Shown in pieces: positions 35,801 through 44,689 of a stretch of 64,000 nucleotides of DNA. The notes below the pieces were generated by a model, which saw only the letters and a program-made list of their open reading frames with translations, was not told the origin of the DNA and ran no database searches. A program made the position numbers and the translations under genes. Source of the stretch: Paracoccaceae bacterium (lineage in GTDB: Bacteria; Pseudomonadota; Alphaproteobacteria; Rhodobacterales; Rhodobacteraceae); assembly GCA_022822495.1 (NCBI GenBank), contig JAJEBQ010000053.1, forward strand, positions 1 through 64,000, in the 5' to 3' direction. Each line of letters opens with the position of its first letter. Within the stretch, counting starts at the first letter, position 1.

Positions 35801-37875
35801 TTGAAAAGCTGTCTGAAAAGGGAATCAGGGTCGGGGAAATTTCGGGTCGTAACCTGATCTATCAGGGCAATCGAATTATGCGCAAACCCAACACCGGGCG
35901 TCAGCAAATTATCGAACAATACAACAATGGCGACCTAGATGTACTCATGTACAACATGGCCGGTGCAACTGGTGGTTCTTACCATTCGTCGGCAGATTTC
36001 AAGGATCAACGTCCGCGATCTCTAATTGAAATGGAAACACCCTTGGATATTATAAAATATGTCCAGTCCCAGGGTCGAAGCAACCGCTATGGTCAGGTTC
36101 ATCGCCCACGCGTGGTTTCCGTAATGACGGGCTTGGTGCCTGAGATGCGGATCATGCAGCAACGAAACTGCAAGCTTAGAGCCATGGGAGCTAGTGTTGA
36201 TGGTAACCGCTCGCATCCTTTGTTACTTGATGACATTCCTGATTTTCTTAACAAAATTGGTGATCAGGCGGCCAAGCAGGTTATCGAAGCCAATCCGCAA
36301 TATGCCAGAAAACTGGGTTTTAGTGGCCCCATCAGTACGATTGGTGAACAGGATGATCAAACCTACACCAGAAATTTTTTCAGTAATCAAACTTCCAGCG
36401 GTAGCGTGCAGATATCGCAGTCTTTTGCAAACAAACTTCTTTCACGTTCGATCGTTCTGACATCCACTGAGCAGACGGAACTCGTGGAATTGTTGCGGTA
36501 TGAATTTGAGGCCATAATTGAAGAATTGGAAAGCATCAACGCCAATCCCTTAAAACCAAAGGAATTACAGGGTTATATTGATATCAAGGCCAATGTGTTG
36601 TATTCGGGACAAGAGATAGATCACAGGGACATAGACTCTTCGGTCTTTTTAAAACCGTTGTATCTGGCAACCGGCATTCATCATTTTCATGAAAAGCCTA
36701 TCAATAGCGAAGAATTGAGTGCCTTGGTCAGCAAATCAAGAGTGATAGATGGTGTTGATGGCTTTGCACCATTTGGAGAGCATCTTGAATCAAATCTGGC
36801 AACCTATCTTCAGAACCAACTTCCACCTGGCATTAGTTTTGGTGAAGCCATCGACAATCTGTACGACCAGCCTTACCGCTTCAAACGAAAATATGAAGTT
36901 CTTAAAAGGCTTATAAACCTGTTAACAAAAATTAAACCTGGAGTTGTCATTCAAATTGATGAGGGCCCCATAAGGGATACAACACTTCGAACAGTGGTAA
37001 AACTCTATCCTCCAAAACTCAAATATGCTCATTTACCCCAAGCCTACAGAATTAAAATTATCGCCCCTGGGGATTCACAACCTCAGCAGATTTTTCTAAA
37101 CAGATTGGTTTCGCTCCCGGAGAGTGCCATCCGATTCCAGTTAGGACTTTATGCCGGTGAGAATCTCAGACATCTGAAAGAATTCAACAAACAAAGCAAA
37201 CTGGAACGCCAATACCCGGTCCAAATTTTAGTTGGTAATCATTTGGCCGCTATCGGCGAAGCTAACCAACACCGGTTGGGGTCTCTTTCACTCTTTCGCG
37301 ATAAGTATGGTGTTACCCAACGCGGCGTCGTGATGACCAAGGGAAATGTTGACTTGTCTAAACTCCCTGTTTCGGTGCCGTCTGTGCGTGTGGCGACAGC
37401 CTTGGCCAATTTATTGATCAGCGATAAACTAAAGGGTCATAGCATAAGTCTTAGGGTTAATTCTGGAAAAGAAGAGATTGTGTGTATTCGTTTATTCAGA
37501 ACCAGGCCGGGAGTTGGTACTGTCAAAGGATACTTCACATTCCCTTACGAAGAAATACAGTTAAACAATGAAGGCAAAGAGCTGTTTGGAGCCGAGAGTT
37601 TTTATGTCAACAGAAACGGGTTGGGAAAGATATTCCGGGTTAAACCCAACAAGGATTACACCGGAAATGCAATGACTTTGAGTTTTGACTATCCTGATCA
37701 TAAGGATAAATTTGAAACCATTTTTTCTAGTCTTGAGGGATTGCCTCTATTCACTGATTGGTGGCATCGAGACTCCGTTGCGAAGATTGTACATGATCTG
37801 GAATCCAACCAGCTAAAATTGGCATACAGTTTTGTGGCAAAAAGCGATACAATGATCAAAAGCCTGTTTGATTGA
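32866..37875 (+). CDS. Giant strawberry-notch (SNO)-type superfamily 2 helicase
   Basis: The 1669-residue protein has an SF2 helicase core in its middle. LADQTGIGKGRSLAA (about 545-559) is the SNO-style Walker A, VLDESQNA (about 684-691) is motif II, FSTATPMRNQ (about 716) is motif III and QSQGRSNRYGQVH (about 1066) is motif VI. About 540 residues precede the core and 500 follow it, without recognised domains. No methyltransferase fusion is present. Such SNO proteins are common on large plasmids and phages, and their role is unclear. The start is a TTG at 32866 with AGGAAG six bases upstream. No frame break is found over 5 kb, so the gene is probably under selection. Confidence 0.85.
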   Translation: MTQTENINTDQWYEFANDDMTLKHVTRTNNSSGLLIIVNNNDIFEEVKQKATKLGFLEVAHQKTFYLPLKKENWDSEIAKVDSMFEGRISTLTDEQITARSYALKEFKWDNNQRPELTKEWNPEGLQYLGHNSQGMEVFNYPSGNRYRKIYDREGNPDLRLETREHHHTHYLRAQTIEDSKAIAASILRMAQDRSIRESYFRDIIKTSLECEAQAENKPDEREFTLQVKNDLIEPLLQQSIEDAGDRKNYHKAVRIAQHLGPLVEQEQGLEEGLTPTINLLILLKRLTRQVSEVDFLGNEWLARSLPRIYAKKDVHTQVYDLTTSRTENLSERIANILGQREGEGRSLFFVDTEASSSDMDNIRHEIGKTYTFEIVAEMQSQIAFGKYGDNPITLLIIGSKRIHVDQSVPEAVKRTFKVDGLNDLDRLYQEILRSKKRIIEWEEEHLGSGPDQEELAENERQRIYVPLSKVSKTYTMIPKALENSTTRALSRVAKAFEKEGGVDRVVAKWLGKSEEEMARVLIAEQVDAVAMSEIARKRNRGFLLADQTGIGKGRSLAAIASKAIREGKKVIYFTENTEINIPDVWRDFSNLDVLEILNPIVLAVKTVTLRQKDPKVRGKNHNGTNQFIKIQTLPAKARKKLYLNGQWPQDCNLIITNYSQFRGEDTPARRWAKTALDQNTLLVLDESQNAINHKSHTGQAVRDMIRAVGRSNIIFSTATPMRNQHNADLYKPLLPNVEGYRLNNILRIKFTGGESAEESFTAMLAEDGVFLRRDHDLSNIDFQVRLPDDETIVKYQELMDAFSPLIEKVLDCSLRVGALVGQAKGSHYTWLLNNGFDRVTAQTEAENSNQYGMSPGSHLARLSRLMINAIKIDQVVKEVLNEINEGRKPLISFHSTGEVLLNEMVATGNEVLQEQELHLTLADHIRRVTESLYKITLNNEDADAREHCEMVAHLAHEIEERIDLIDQSLPASPIDTLIEKLSEKGIRVGEISGRNLIYQGNRIMRKPNTGRQQIIEQYNNGDLDVLMYNMAGATGGSYHSSADFKDQRPRSLIEMETPLDIIKYVQSQGRSNRYGQVHRPRVVSVMTGLVPEMRIMQQRNCKLRAMGASVDGNRSHPLLLDDIPDFLNKIGDQAAKQVIEANPQYARKLGFSGPISTIGEQDDQTYTRNFFSNQTSSGSVQISQSFANKLLSRSIVLTSTEQTELVELLRYEFEAIIEELESINANPLKPKELQGYIDIKANVLYSGQEIDHRDIDSSVFLKPLYLATGIHHFHEKPINSEELSALVSKSRVIDGVDGFAPFGEHLESNLATYLQNQLPPGISFGEAIDNLYDQPYRFKRKYEVLKRLINLLTKIKPGVVIQIDEGPIRDTTLRTVVKLYPPKLKYAHLPQAYRIKIIAPGDSQPQQIFLNRLVSLPESAIRFQLGLYAGENLRHLKEFNKQSKLERQYPVQILVGNHLAAIGEANQHRLGSLSLFRDKYGVTQRGVVMTKGNVDLSKLPVSVPSVRVATALANLLISDKLKGHSISLRVNSGKEEIVCIRLFRTRPGVGTVKGYFTFPYEEIQLNNEGKELFGAESFYVNRNGLGKIFRVKPNKDYTGNAMTLSFDYPDHKDKFETIFSSLEGLPLFTDWWHRDSVAKIVHDLESNQLKLAYSFVAKSDTMIKSLFD

Positions 37876-38181
37876 TAATTTTGTTTTGTTGGTATCTTGC
37901 TGCAAGCAACCGGTCGTTCATGAGAAAAATTTTCAGAAAGTAGAAAAAGCTATAGCAATTGATGGAATTTTGGGAAAATCCAGACAAGTGGTCCTTATGG
38001 TATTATTTCTGCATCTGTTGGTACAGTATTCCTAGGATTATGCGAATCACCATCTTTCATCGTACAGACCAATCAAAAACGGATTAAATGAACACATAAC
38101 TTCCATCCATCAGAGCCCATGTAGGGAAGGACTATCATGCTGTTGTTTTCCCGGATAGGTTATTTTGAAGTTGTATTGGTA
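37876..38181. other. Intergenic region, nothing recognised
   Basis: This is the space between the helicase and the convergent inositol monophosphatase-like gene. No gene, clear terminator or repeat was found. Confidence 0.5.
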
Positions 38182-38970
38182 TTACAAATGTTCAGAAAGC
38201 GCAACTATTTCCTTAACTACATTTGGGCTTGCTACAATAGCTTTGCCACCTCGTGCGATCATTTCAGACAAGTTAAGATCCATGACTTTGCCACCCGCCT
38301 CCTCGACTATAAGCATCGCCGCCAGACAATCCCAAGCATTCATATGGCTTTCAAGATATCCAATATATCTACCGCAGGCCACATAGGTAATACCCAGAGC
38401 TCCAGACCCATTGCGACAAAAAATACCGTTTCGAGAGACCAGTTCGGCCAGCATGTCAATTACCCTACTTTGGGCATCTTTGGTTGATGTGCCTATACCA
38501 ACCAAACCATCATGCAGGCCATCAGATTTAGCAGGAATATTAGATTGGTCATTCTTGAAAGAACCTAATCCTTTGCCAGCATAAAACATTTCCTGATGAA
38601 GGGGATCGTAAACTATTCCAATTTGTGTGGCATCCTTATCAACACAAGCAAGAACCACAGCCCAGACCGATATACCTCTTACGTAATTTGCCGTCCCATC
38701 AATCGGATCAATTATCCAGGAATAGGGCGAATTACCTGGTGCCTTATGAGCAAATTCTTCACCAATCAAACCATCTCCAGGAAAATGTTTCTCAAGGTGT
38801 TCCCGAATAAAGAGCTCGACTTCCCTGTCAGCTTCTGAAACCAAATCCTGTACACCCTTGGCTTCCACGCTCAGACCCTCCAGATTTCTGAATTTTTCCA
38901 AGGCCAGTTCACCGGCTTTGGTACAGATTTCTATCGCGGTTTCCAACCGCTGCTTTAAATCATCACTCAT
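38182..38970 (-). CDS. Inositol monophosphatase family protein
   Basis: The 262-residue protein has the complete metal site of the family: GLIGEEF (catalytic Glu), WIIDPIDGTANYVRG (both Asp residues of the DPIDGT motif) and AWDCLAAMLIVEEAGG near the C-terminus. Such enzymes dephosphorylate inositol monophosphate, PAP or related sugar phosphates; sequence alone does not choose among them. PAP phosphatase (CysQ-like) would fit the sulfur genes upstream, but this is speculative. It begins at the base next to the stop of the amidotransferase gene, so the two are probably co-translated. Confidence 0.88.
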   Translation of the reverse strand: MSDDLKQRLETAIEICTKAGELALEKFRNLEGLSVEAKGVQDLVSEADREVELFIREHLEKHFPGDGLIGEEFAHKAPGNSPYSWIIDPIDGTANYVRGISVWAVVLACVDKDATQIGIVYDPLHQEMFYAGKGLGSFKNDQSNIPAKSDGLHDGLVGIGTSTKDAQSRVIDMLAELVSRNGIFCRNGSGALGITYVACGRYIGYLESHMNAWDCLAAMLIVEEAGGKVMDLNLSEMIARGGKAIVASPNVVKEIVALSEHL

Positions 38971-39702
38971 TTATTTTTCCTGAGATAATTCTCTTGAACG
39001 CTCAAGGAAGGTCACCATTATCCTAGCGAATTTTTCGCTTTCATTAGAGCATTGAATAGCCACCTTACCATGTTTCCAAATGTTCTCCTCTATCTCGTTA
39101 TTTTCTAACATGTAATCAAGGAGTTGATCCATGAAATCGTAGGACAATTCAGGATGATATTGTGTCGTAAAGAAATGATTCCTGATTTTGAAAGATGCAT
39201 ATGTGCAGGTCTTGCAAGTACCCAATATATCAGCAGCCGGGGGTAATTTAAGAACTTGTTCACAGTGGGCTGAATAAAGACCAATAGAGTCTGTATTGAC
39301 TGGGTTCCAGCCATCAATGGGGTTAAAATCAGTTTTGGATCTGCCAAGTTCCCACCCAGTAGGGTTTTTATCCACTTTTCCCCCCAAGGCCTTGGCGATT
39401 GCCTGGTGTCCAAAGCAACATCCAACGGTAGGAACTTTGTATTCATCAAGTTTCCTGATAAAGTTCAAAAGTGTCTCTATCCAGGGATCGGGATCATTTA
39501 CGGAAGCAGGGCTACCTGTAATCAGATAACCGTCATAATGATCTATTAAGCCGGGAAAGACATTGTCCATGACCGGTATGACATGAAAATCCCAAGCCGG
39601 GCGCAATGGAGCCAGAAGAGAGATAAACTTATCACCATCATTAGGAAACCTCAGAGTGAATTCAGAGGTATCATTACTGGTTAGTAGAATAGCAATTTTC
39701 AA
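38971..39702 (-). CDS. Class I glutamine amidotransferase-like protein
   Basis: The protein of about 243 residues is a stand-alone class I amidotransferase domain. The nucleophile is in VGCCFGHQAIAKALGG and the His-Glu pair in TTQYHPELS. The oxyanion-hole segment YLITGSPASV is present. The preferred start is a TTG at 39702, beginning LKIAILLTSND, with AAGGA six bases upstream; longer frames overlap rsmD and are not conserved. Relatives include GMP synthase-like and gamma-glutamyl hydrolase-like proteins. The true acceptor is unknown. It directly precedes the inositol monophosphatase-like gene. Confidence 0.83.
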   Translation of the reverse strand: MKIAILLTSNDTSEFTLRFPNDGDKFISLLAPLRPAWDFHVIPVMDNVFPGLIDHYDGYLITGSPASVNDPDPWIETLLNFIRKLDEYKVPTVGCCFGHQAIAKALGGKVDKNPTGWELGRSKTDFNPIDGWNPVNTDSIGLYSAHCEQVLKLPPAADILGTCKTCTYASFKIRNHFFTTQYHPELSYDFMDQLLDYMLENNEIEENIWKHGKVAIQCSNESEKFARIMVTFLERSRELSQEK

Positions 39703-39748
39703 AAAACAATCCTTGATCTGGTTATAATTCACCACATTCAATGAAATT

Positions 39749-40339
39749 TCACTGGTTAAGACTTTCCACAAGTACAGGGTTCTTAACCCGCCCAATTGTT
39801 ATGTAGGTTGTACCATATTTGCGAACAATATGTTCCAACCAGAATGAACTTGTGGATGCAGGTTTTCCGGTTTCTAAAACCAGTACACATTCTGGTGCCA
39901 TCCATCCACCTTTCAGGGCACTTCGAATGCTTGCTTCATGCAGATCTAGTCCGTAGGGAGGGTCCAGGAAAATCAAATCATGAACACCTCTCTTGTTGGG
40001 GGGTAGTCTTGTTGCATCCGCCTGGACAATGCTTGAATTATTCCTAACATTGGCTTTTGAGACATTTCTTGTAAGCAAATCCAGATTAGATCTGTTTTTT
40101 TCCACAAAGGTAACTGATGCCGCCCCCCTTGAAAGGGCTTCTATTCCAAGCGCCCCTGTGCCGGCAAATAAATCCAAAACTCTTCGGTGTGTAATACAAT
40201 TGCCCAAAGAGCCGTGGGTTAAAATATCAAACATGCTTTCACGAATCCGGCTTGAAGTCGGTCGCAAAGGGTTGTTCCCCTGGTGTTGACCAGGGGTATG
40301 TAGTTTCAGACCCTTTAATGTACCCGCACTTATACGCAC
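39749..40339 (-). CDS. rsmD: 16S rRNA (guanine-966-N2)-methyltransferase RsmD
   Basis: The 196-residue protein has all RsmD landmarks: N-terminal MRISAGTLKGLKL and LRPTSSRIRESMFDIL, the SAM-binding VLDLFAGTGALGIEALSRGA, the acidic VEKN strand, and the catalytic FLDPPYG. It methylates G966 of 16S rRNA during 30S assembly. It lies 46 bases upstream of the amidotransferase gene on the same strand. Length is typical. Confidence 0.95.
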   Translation of the reverse strand: MRISAGTLKGLKLHTPGQHQGNNPLRPTSSRIRESMFDILTHGSLGNCITHRRVLDLFAGTGALGIEALSRGAASVTFVEKNRSNLDLLTRNVSKANVRNNSSIVQADATRLPPNKRGVHDLIFLDPPYGLDLHEASIRSALKGGWMAPECVLVLETGKPASTSSFWLEHIVRKYGTTYITIGRVKNPVLVESLNQ

Positions 40340-40461
40340 GATATAAGACTGAGTATGTTGAAACTGGATGATCCCTGCATCAGGGTTACCAAACCTCTGA
40401 ATAGGGCAGCACCATGTTTTGATTGTAACAAAAATACATTACAAACTGTTTGTTTAATAAT

Positions 40462-41673
40462 TTATTGTCTGAGAAGTGACTTTAGGTCGGCCTGTGGGTT
40501 AGCCAAGGTTTCTGGTTCAACGCCTATTCCCTGTTCGAGCAAACGCTTGCCAACCATGTACGATCTGGGATCATTTATGGCATCAACAGCGATAAGATCA
40601 TCACCTCGCATATACCAATAACTCACAGAATTTTCCTTAATTCCTGCTCTGGTAATTATATTGGTGTAGCCTGCACCCAAACCCGAAATTTGAAGTTTCG
40701 TATCATACTGATCAGTCCAGAACCACGGTACAAATTCATAGTTTTCATCGGCTCCCATTATGTTGGCGGCTACCGTTTCTGATTGGTCTATAGCGTTTTG
40801 TACGCTCTCCAGTCGAATGTATGAATCGCCCCATGGAAAAGAGGTGCAATCTCCCGAGGCCCAGATATTTGGTTGCGAGGTTTGCCCCTTTTGATTAACT
40901 CTGATGCCATTCGCAACATCAAGTCCAGCATTTTTTGCCAGTGCATCAGCCGGACGTACACCGATACCAACAATGACAATATCAACGTCCAGCTCATCAT
41001 CATTGGACAGGAGAGCTTTACTTACCCGCCTATTTCCTATCAAGCGCTTAAGTCCTACGCCTTCGAGCAGACGAGCGCCATTTGATCTGTGCAGATTGCG
41101 AAAATAGGATGAGGTTTCGGGTCCCACGACCCGTTGCATAATCCTGTCTGCTGCTTCCACAATGGTGACATGCAAACCCTTTGAAATGAGAGCAGAGGCG
41201 GTCTCCAAACCTATAAATCCACCTCCTACAACAAGGGCATTTCTACCAACAACTATTTCGGGTTTAAGGGAAGTTATATCAGCCAAATCCCTTATGTAAT
41301 ATAATCCCCCCAAATCACCACCCAGGTTTGGAGGTAATTTCACAGGGTGGGACCCAGTGGTCAAGACAAGGTGATTATAGGAGACTTTCTTACCATTGAC
41401 TTTGATTTTGGAGGTGTATGGATCAATTTCTTCACACCTACAGCCAAGCATCAAGTCAATATTGTTCTCGGCATAAAATGATTTGGGGCGAAGGTACAGG
41501 CGGTCTTTTTCCAGTTCACCAGTCAGGTACTTTTTTGAAAGTGGTGGTCTCTGATAGGGAAGTTCAGGCTCTTCACAAACCATTGTTATCTCATCTTGAT
41601 AACCGGAGGAACGTAACTTGGCAACTAACGACAACCCTGCTTGGCCGCCACCGACCACAACAATTTTTTCCAT
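40462..41673 (-). CDS. FAD/NAD-dependent ferredoxin or rubredoxin reductase
   Basis: The 403-residue flavoprotein has two Rossmann motifs: FAD-binding VVVGGGQAGLSLVAKLR at the N-terminus and NAD(P)-binding ALVVGGGFIGLETASAL near residue 148. Between them lie YQRPPLSKKYLTG and the TTGSHP loop, and a later IWASGDCT segment contacts FAD. The C-terminal domain, with WFWTDQYDTKLQISG, is characteristic of ferredoxin reductases that serve dioxygenases and P450s. No ferredoxin, dioxygenase or P450 gene is adjacent, so its partner is unknown. It has its own AT-rich upstream region. Confidence 0.9.
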   Translation of the reverse strand: MEKIVVVGGGQAGLSLVAKLRSSGYQDEITMVCEEPELPYQRPPLSKKYLTGELEKDRLYLRPKSFYAENNIDLMLGCRCEEIDPYTSKIKVNGKKVSYNHLVLTTGSHPVKLPPNLGGDLGGLYYIRDLADITSLKPEIVVGRNALVVGGGFIGLETASALISKGLHVTIVEAADRIMQRVVGPETSSYFRNLHRSNGARLLEGVGLKRLIGNRRVSKALLSNDDELDVDIVIVGIGVRPADALAKNAGLDVANGIRVNQKGQTSQPNIWASGDCTSFPWGDSYIRLESVQNAIDQSETVAANIMGADENYEFVPWFWTDQYDTKLQISGLGAGYTNIITRAGIKENSVSYWYMRGDDLIAVDAINDPRSYMVGKRLLEQGIGVEPETLANPQADLKSLLRQ

Positions 41674-42071
41674 AAATAAACCTTAAACGATATTAACCAT
41701 CAAAATTTCGGTAAAAAGTAATTATAGTATGGCGCTTATATACCCATCCAGCCAAAAAGCCTGCTTTTTGATTCAAATGCTAGAAACGTTGAAATTTTCT
41801 TATGCTCGTTGAGTGTTCTATGGTATGATGCATTTCAACTTCAATATTAATTACAAAATATTTGGCTGACCACCACATATAATACGGGAAAGCAATTCCG
41901 AATGTTATTAGTGTAAGAGCTAATAAGAACAAATGAGATTGCAAAATATTTTAAAAATAAAATTCTTTCTTATTTTTATACACACAAGGGGAAACATTAT
42001 GAAGAATAAAGATCACCCCCAAGAGGAGGTTTATACTGCGTTTCGACAAGTCTTTGCTAGAGAATATCAAG
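41674..42071. other. AT-rich intergenic region with a small hairpin
   Basis: No gene is seen. AAAAAGC (41754-41760) and GCTTTTT (41763-41769) form a short terminator-like stem whose orientation is ambiguous. The region must hold the promoters of the divergent genes on either side. Confidence 0.45.
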
Positions 42072-42570
42072 ATGCTTGAAAATTTTAATCCCCTTTGGAT
42101 TATAATCTTTTTAACAATACTTTCAGTATTAGGTGGTACAATTTTTGGATTTGGAAAATGGTATGGTGCAGTTAACAATGACCGAGACTCTTTGAGAGAG
42201 TTTATGGATGAAATTAGAGGTGACATAAAAAAAATATGTGCACGCCTTCCCTCACCTTCACCAGTTGCGAGTGAAAGTCCAGTTCAGTTAACAGAATTTG
42301 GAAGAAAAATATCGGATAACGTATCCGCTTTGCAATGGGCAAAAGACCATGCTGAAAACCTTAAAAAGGAAGCAAAAGATAAAGAGGAATTTCAAATATT
42401 TGAATTGTGTATTGAATAGATTTCAAAGAAATTTAAGAAGGATGAACAGTTCAAAACAACTGTTAAATCTGGTGCGTACACTATGGGAACTGAACCAGAA
42501 AATGTGTTAAAAGTTTATCAGGTTGAATTACGAGACCAAGTCCTGGATCTCATAAATAAGCCAGAATAAA
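42072..42570 (+). pseudogene. Small membrane-anchored protein of unknown function, interrupted by an amber codon
   Basis: The frame begins MLENFNPLWIIIFLTILSVL, an N-terminal membrane anchor. A charged helix DSLREFMDEIRGDIKKI and LTEFGRKISDNVSALQWAKD follow. At 42417-42419 an in-frame TAG interrupts it. The same frame continues for 49 codons (SKKFKKDEQFKT up to QVELRDQVLDLINK) to a TAA at 42568-42570. The continuation resembles the C-terminal part of a widespread family of membrane-anchored hypothetical proteins with an ELRD motif near the end, as recalled rather than searched. I read it as a gene with a nonsense mutation; suppression or an assembly error is also possible. Function is unknown. 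Confidence 0.65.
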
Positions 42571-42634
42571 TCATGCTAGATAGGTATATAAGCACCTATA
42601 GTATTTGTTGGTGACAAAAGAAAAAAGGAAAATC

Positions 42635-43123
42635 ATGGAAATTTCAATCGGAAGTACTTTACCTGAAGCAAAATTGTTGCAATTTGGTCTGAAAGGACCC
42701 GAAGAGGTGTCCTTACAGGAAAAGATTAAGGGTAAAAATGTCGTCATTTTTGCTGTCCCAGGAGCATTCACTCCCACATGTTCGGTTTCGCATGTACCAA
42801 GTTTCATAAGGAATGCAAAAAAACTTGCTAACAAGGGGGTAGAAAAAATAATCTGTGTATCAGTCAATGATCCCTTTGTGATGGAAGCATGGCATAAAAG
42901 TCTTAATACCGGAGAATCGGGTATTGAGCTATTGGGGGACCCTGAAGGAAGTTTCATTGAAGCCATAGGGATGGAATTTTCGGCACCTGCTGTAGGATTG
43001 GTTGGGAGATCAAAACGGTTTACAATGTACGTTGAGAATAGCGTTGTCAAACAACTCAATGTTGAGTCCAGCCCAGGTGTTTGTGAAATTTCAGCTGCCG
43101 AAACCCTCTTGGAACAAATCTAG
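42635..43123 (+). CDS. Type-5 (atypical 2-Cys) peroxiredoxin
   Basis: The 162-residue protein reduces hydrogen peroxide and alkyl hydroperoxides. The peroxidatic cysteine lies in PGAFTPTCSVSHVPSF, the Prx5 signature. A second cysteine in SSPGVCEIS is placed like the resolving cysteine of this class. Conserved ICVSVNDPFVMEAW follows the active site. The ATG at 42635, with AAGGA 6 bases upstream, matches the family start; an in-frame start at 42605 adds a non-conserved lysine-rich tail. It is monocistronic, convergent with the pterin dehydratase gene. Confidence 0.92.
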   Translation: MEISIGSTLPEAKLLQFGLKGPEEVSLQEKIKGKNVVIFAVPGAFTPTCSVSHVPSFIRNAKKLANKGVEKIICVSVNDPFVMEAWHKSLNTGESGIELLGDPEGSFIEAIGMEFSAPAVGLVGRSKRFTMYVENSVVKQLNVESSPGVCEISAAETLLEQI

Positions 43124-43169
43124 AGAGATGTGCAGGACCACCATGGTTGATTTAGCAGATCGGATGTGT

Positions 43170-43466
43170 TCAGCGTCTCAACTTGTCAATTCTTTTGGCA
43201 AGAACAATATCCAGTTTGGTTAAGCCCTTGGCACTGTGTGTGGTAAGGGTCAGTTGCACCTTGTTATAGATGTTGTGGATTTCGGGATGGTGGTTCAGTT
43301 TTTCTGAAATCAGACCCACTTCCACCAGCCAGCCAAAGGCATCAATAAAGTTTTTGAATTGGAAGGGCTTTGTGAGGGCATCCGTATCACTGAGATAGTT
43401 CCATCCAGATGATTCCAATTCAGCCAAAGCGGACCTTCGTTCATCCCCGGCAAGCAATTCAACCAT
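43170..43466 (-). CDS. Pterin-4a-carbinolamine dehydratase
   Basis: The 98-residue protein matches the PCD/DCoH family. The active-site motif NHHPEIHNIYNKVQLTLTTH includes the two catalytic histidines, and AKGLTKLDIVLA closes the domain. It recycles the hydroxylated tetrahydropterin made by aromatic amino acid hydroxylases; no such hydroxylase is in the window. It follows the FemAB-like gene by three bases on the same strand, indicating co-transcription. Confidence 0.93.
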   Translation of the reverse strand: MVELLAGDERRSALAELESSGWNYLSDTDALTKPFQFKNFIDAFGWLVEVGLISEKLNHHPEIHNIYNKVQLTLTTHSAKGLTKLDIVLAKRIDKLRR

Positions 43467-43469
43467 ATG

Positions 43470-44642
43470 TCAATTTCCCTTCTTAAATGGCCCTGAATTA
43501 ATCAAATGTTCGATTTCATGTTCGACAACCTTTTCTTCCTTTTGAAGGTGGTTTTTCAATGCCCTATGGAAACCTTGATGTCCTATCCAGTGTAATGAGG
43601 TGGTCGTGAAGGGAAGATACCCCCGTGCGAGTTTATGGTGCCCGCCTGCACCTGCTTCAACATATTTCAACCCGTGTTCAATGGCATAATCCATCGCCTG
43701 ATAGTAGCACAATTCAAAATGCAGAAAGTCCTGATATTCAAGACACCCCCAGTACCGACCAAACAATTTGTCCCGGCCTATGAAATTCAGGGCGCCTGCG
43801 ATGGCACGACCCTCCTTTTCACATAAAACAAGAAGGATATCGTTGGCCATCGTTTCACTCACAAGACTGAAAAACTCCCTGGTAAGATAAGGATACCCCC
43901 ACTTTCTCATACCCGTATCCTGATAAAACGTCCAGAATGAATCCCAGTGATGCTCACAGATATCATCACCGTTAAGGAGCAGGACCTTACCTCCAAATTG
44001 TTGTAGATTTCGTCTCTCCCTACGTATATTACGACGCTTTCTGGAAGATAATTCATCCAGAAACTGATCAAAGTTATCATAACCTGGATTGAGCCAGCGG
44101 TATTGATATCCGGTTCGTTTTAAAAGACCATATTCCTGACCAATGCTGACCTCATCGCTCGTGCAAAAGTTGATATGGGCAGAAGAAAATGATTGCCCCT
44201 TGACAACATTCTTCAAAGTCTGGATCAAGGAGGTTGTCCCGATCGTTTCATAACCAGGCTTAAACATAAATCTGCGACCAGTTGCAGGAGTAAAGGGTAC
44301 AGCAGCAAGCAGTTTGGGATAATATGATTCTCCCAAGAGCTCATATTCCTGTGCCCAAGAATAATCAAAAATAAACTCCCCCATACTGTTGAACTTGGCA
44401 TATAAGGGCATGACCGCAACAAGATCGCCACTTTCCGATACCATGAGATGACAAGGAACCCAGCCAGCCTCAGGTGAAGTCGACTTTGATTCTTCAAGTG
44501 CCAGCAGAAAGCGATGTGATGTAAAGGGGTCAAACGGTCGGCCAGAAATGGCTTCGGGACAGGCGCATGCATCCCATTCACCTGCTGGTATTTCCTTGAT
44601 TGACTTACCTGCCACCACTTTTATGTCGAGTGGCTTATCCAT
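43470..44642 (-). CDS. FemAB-like/GNAT-fold acyltransferase family protein (DUF482)
   Basis: The 390-residue protein has the DUF482/peptidoglycan-biosynthesis-like pattern: RPFDPFTSHRFLLALEES near the N-terminus, the basic stretch SSRKRRNIRRERRNL in the middle, and the C-terminal core GRYWGCLEYQDFLHFELCYY followed by VEAGAGGHHKLARGY. These proteins share a tandem GNAT fold with FemAB aminoacyltransferases, but their substrate is unknown. It has no signal peptide. It precedes pterin carbinolamine dehydratase and follows ridA on the same strand. Confidence 0.87.
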   Translation of the reverse strand: MDKPLDIKVVAGKSIKEIPAGEWDACACPEAISGRPFDPFTSHRFLLALEESKSTSPEAGWVPCHLMVSESGDLVAVMPLYAKFNSMGEFIFDYSWAQEYELLGESYYPKLLAAVPFTPATGRRFMFKPGYETIGTTSLIQTLKNVVKGQSFSSAHINFCTSDEVSIGQEYGLLKRTGYQYRWLNPGYDNFDQFLDELSSRKRRNIRRERRNLQQFGGKVLLLNGDDICEHHWDSFWTFYQDTGMRKWGYPYLTREFFSLVSETMANDILLVLCEKEGRAIAGALNFIGRDKLFGRYWGCLEYQDFLHFELCYYQAMDYAIEHGLKYVEAGAGGHHKLARGYLPFTTTSLHWIGHQGFHRALKNHLQKEEKVVEHEIEHLINSGPFKKGN

Positions 44643-44689
44643 GACTATAGATCCTGTCTGCGATCACCTAATGCAAACGCCCAAAGGGT

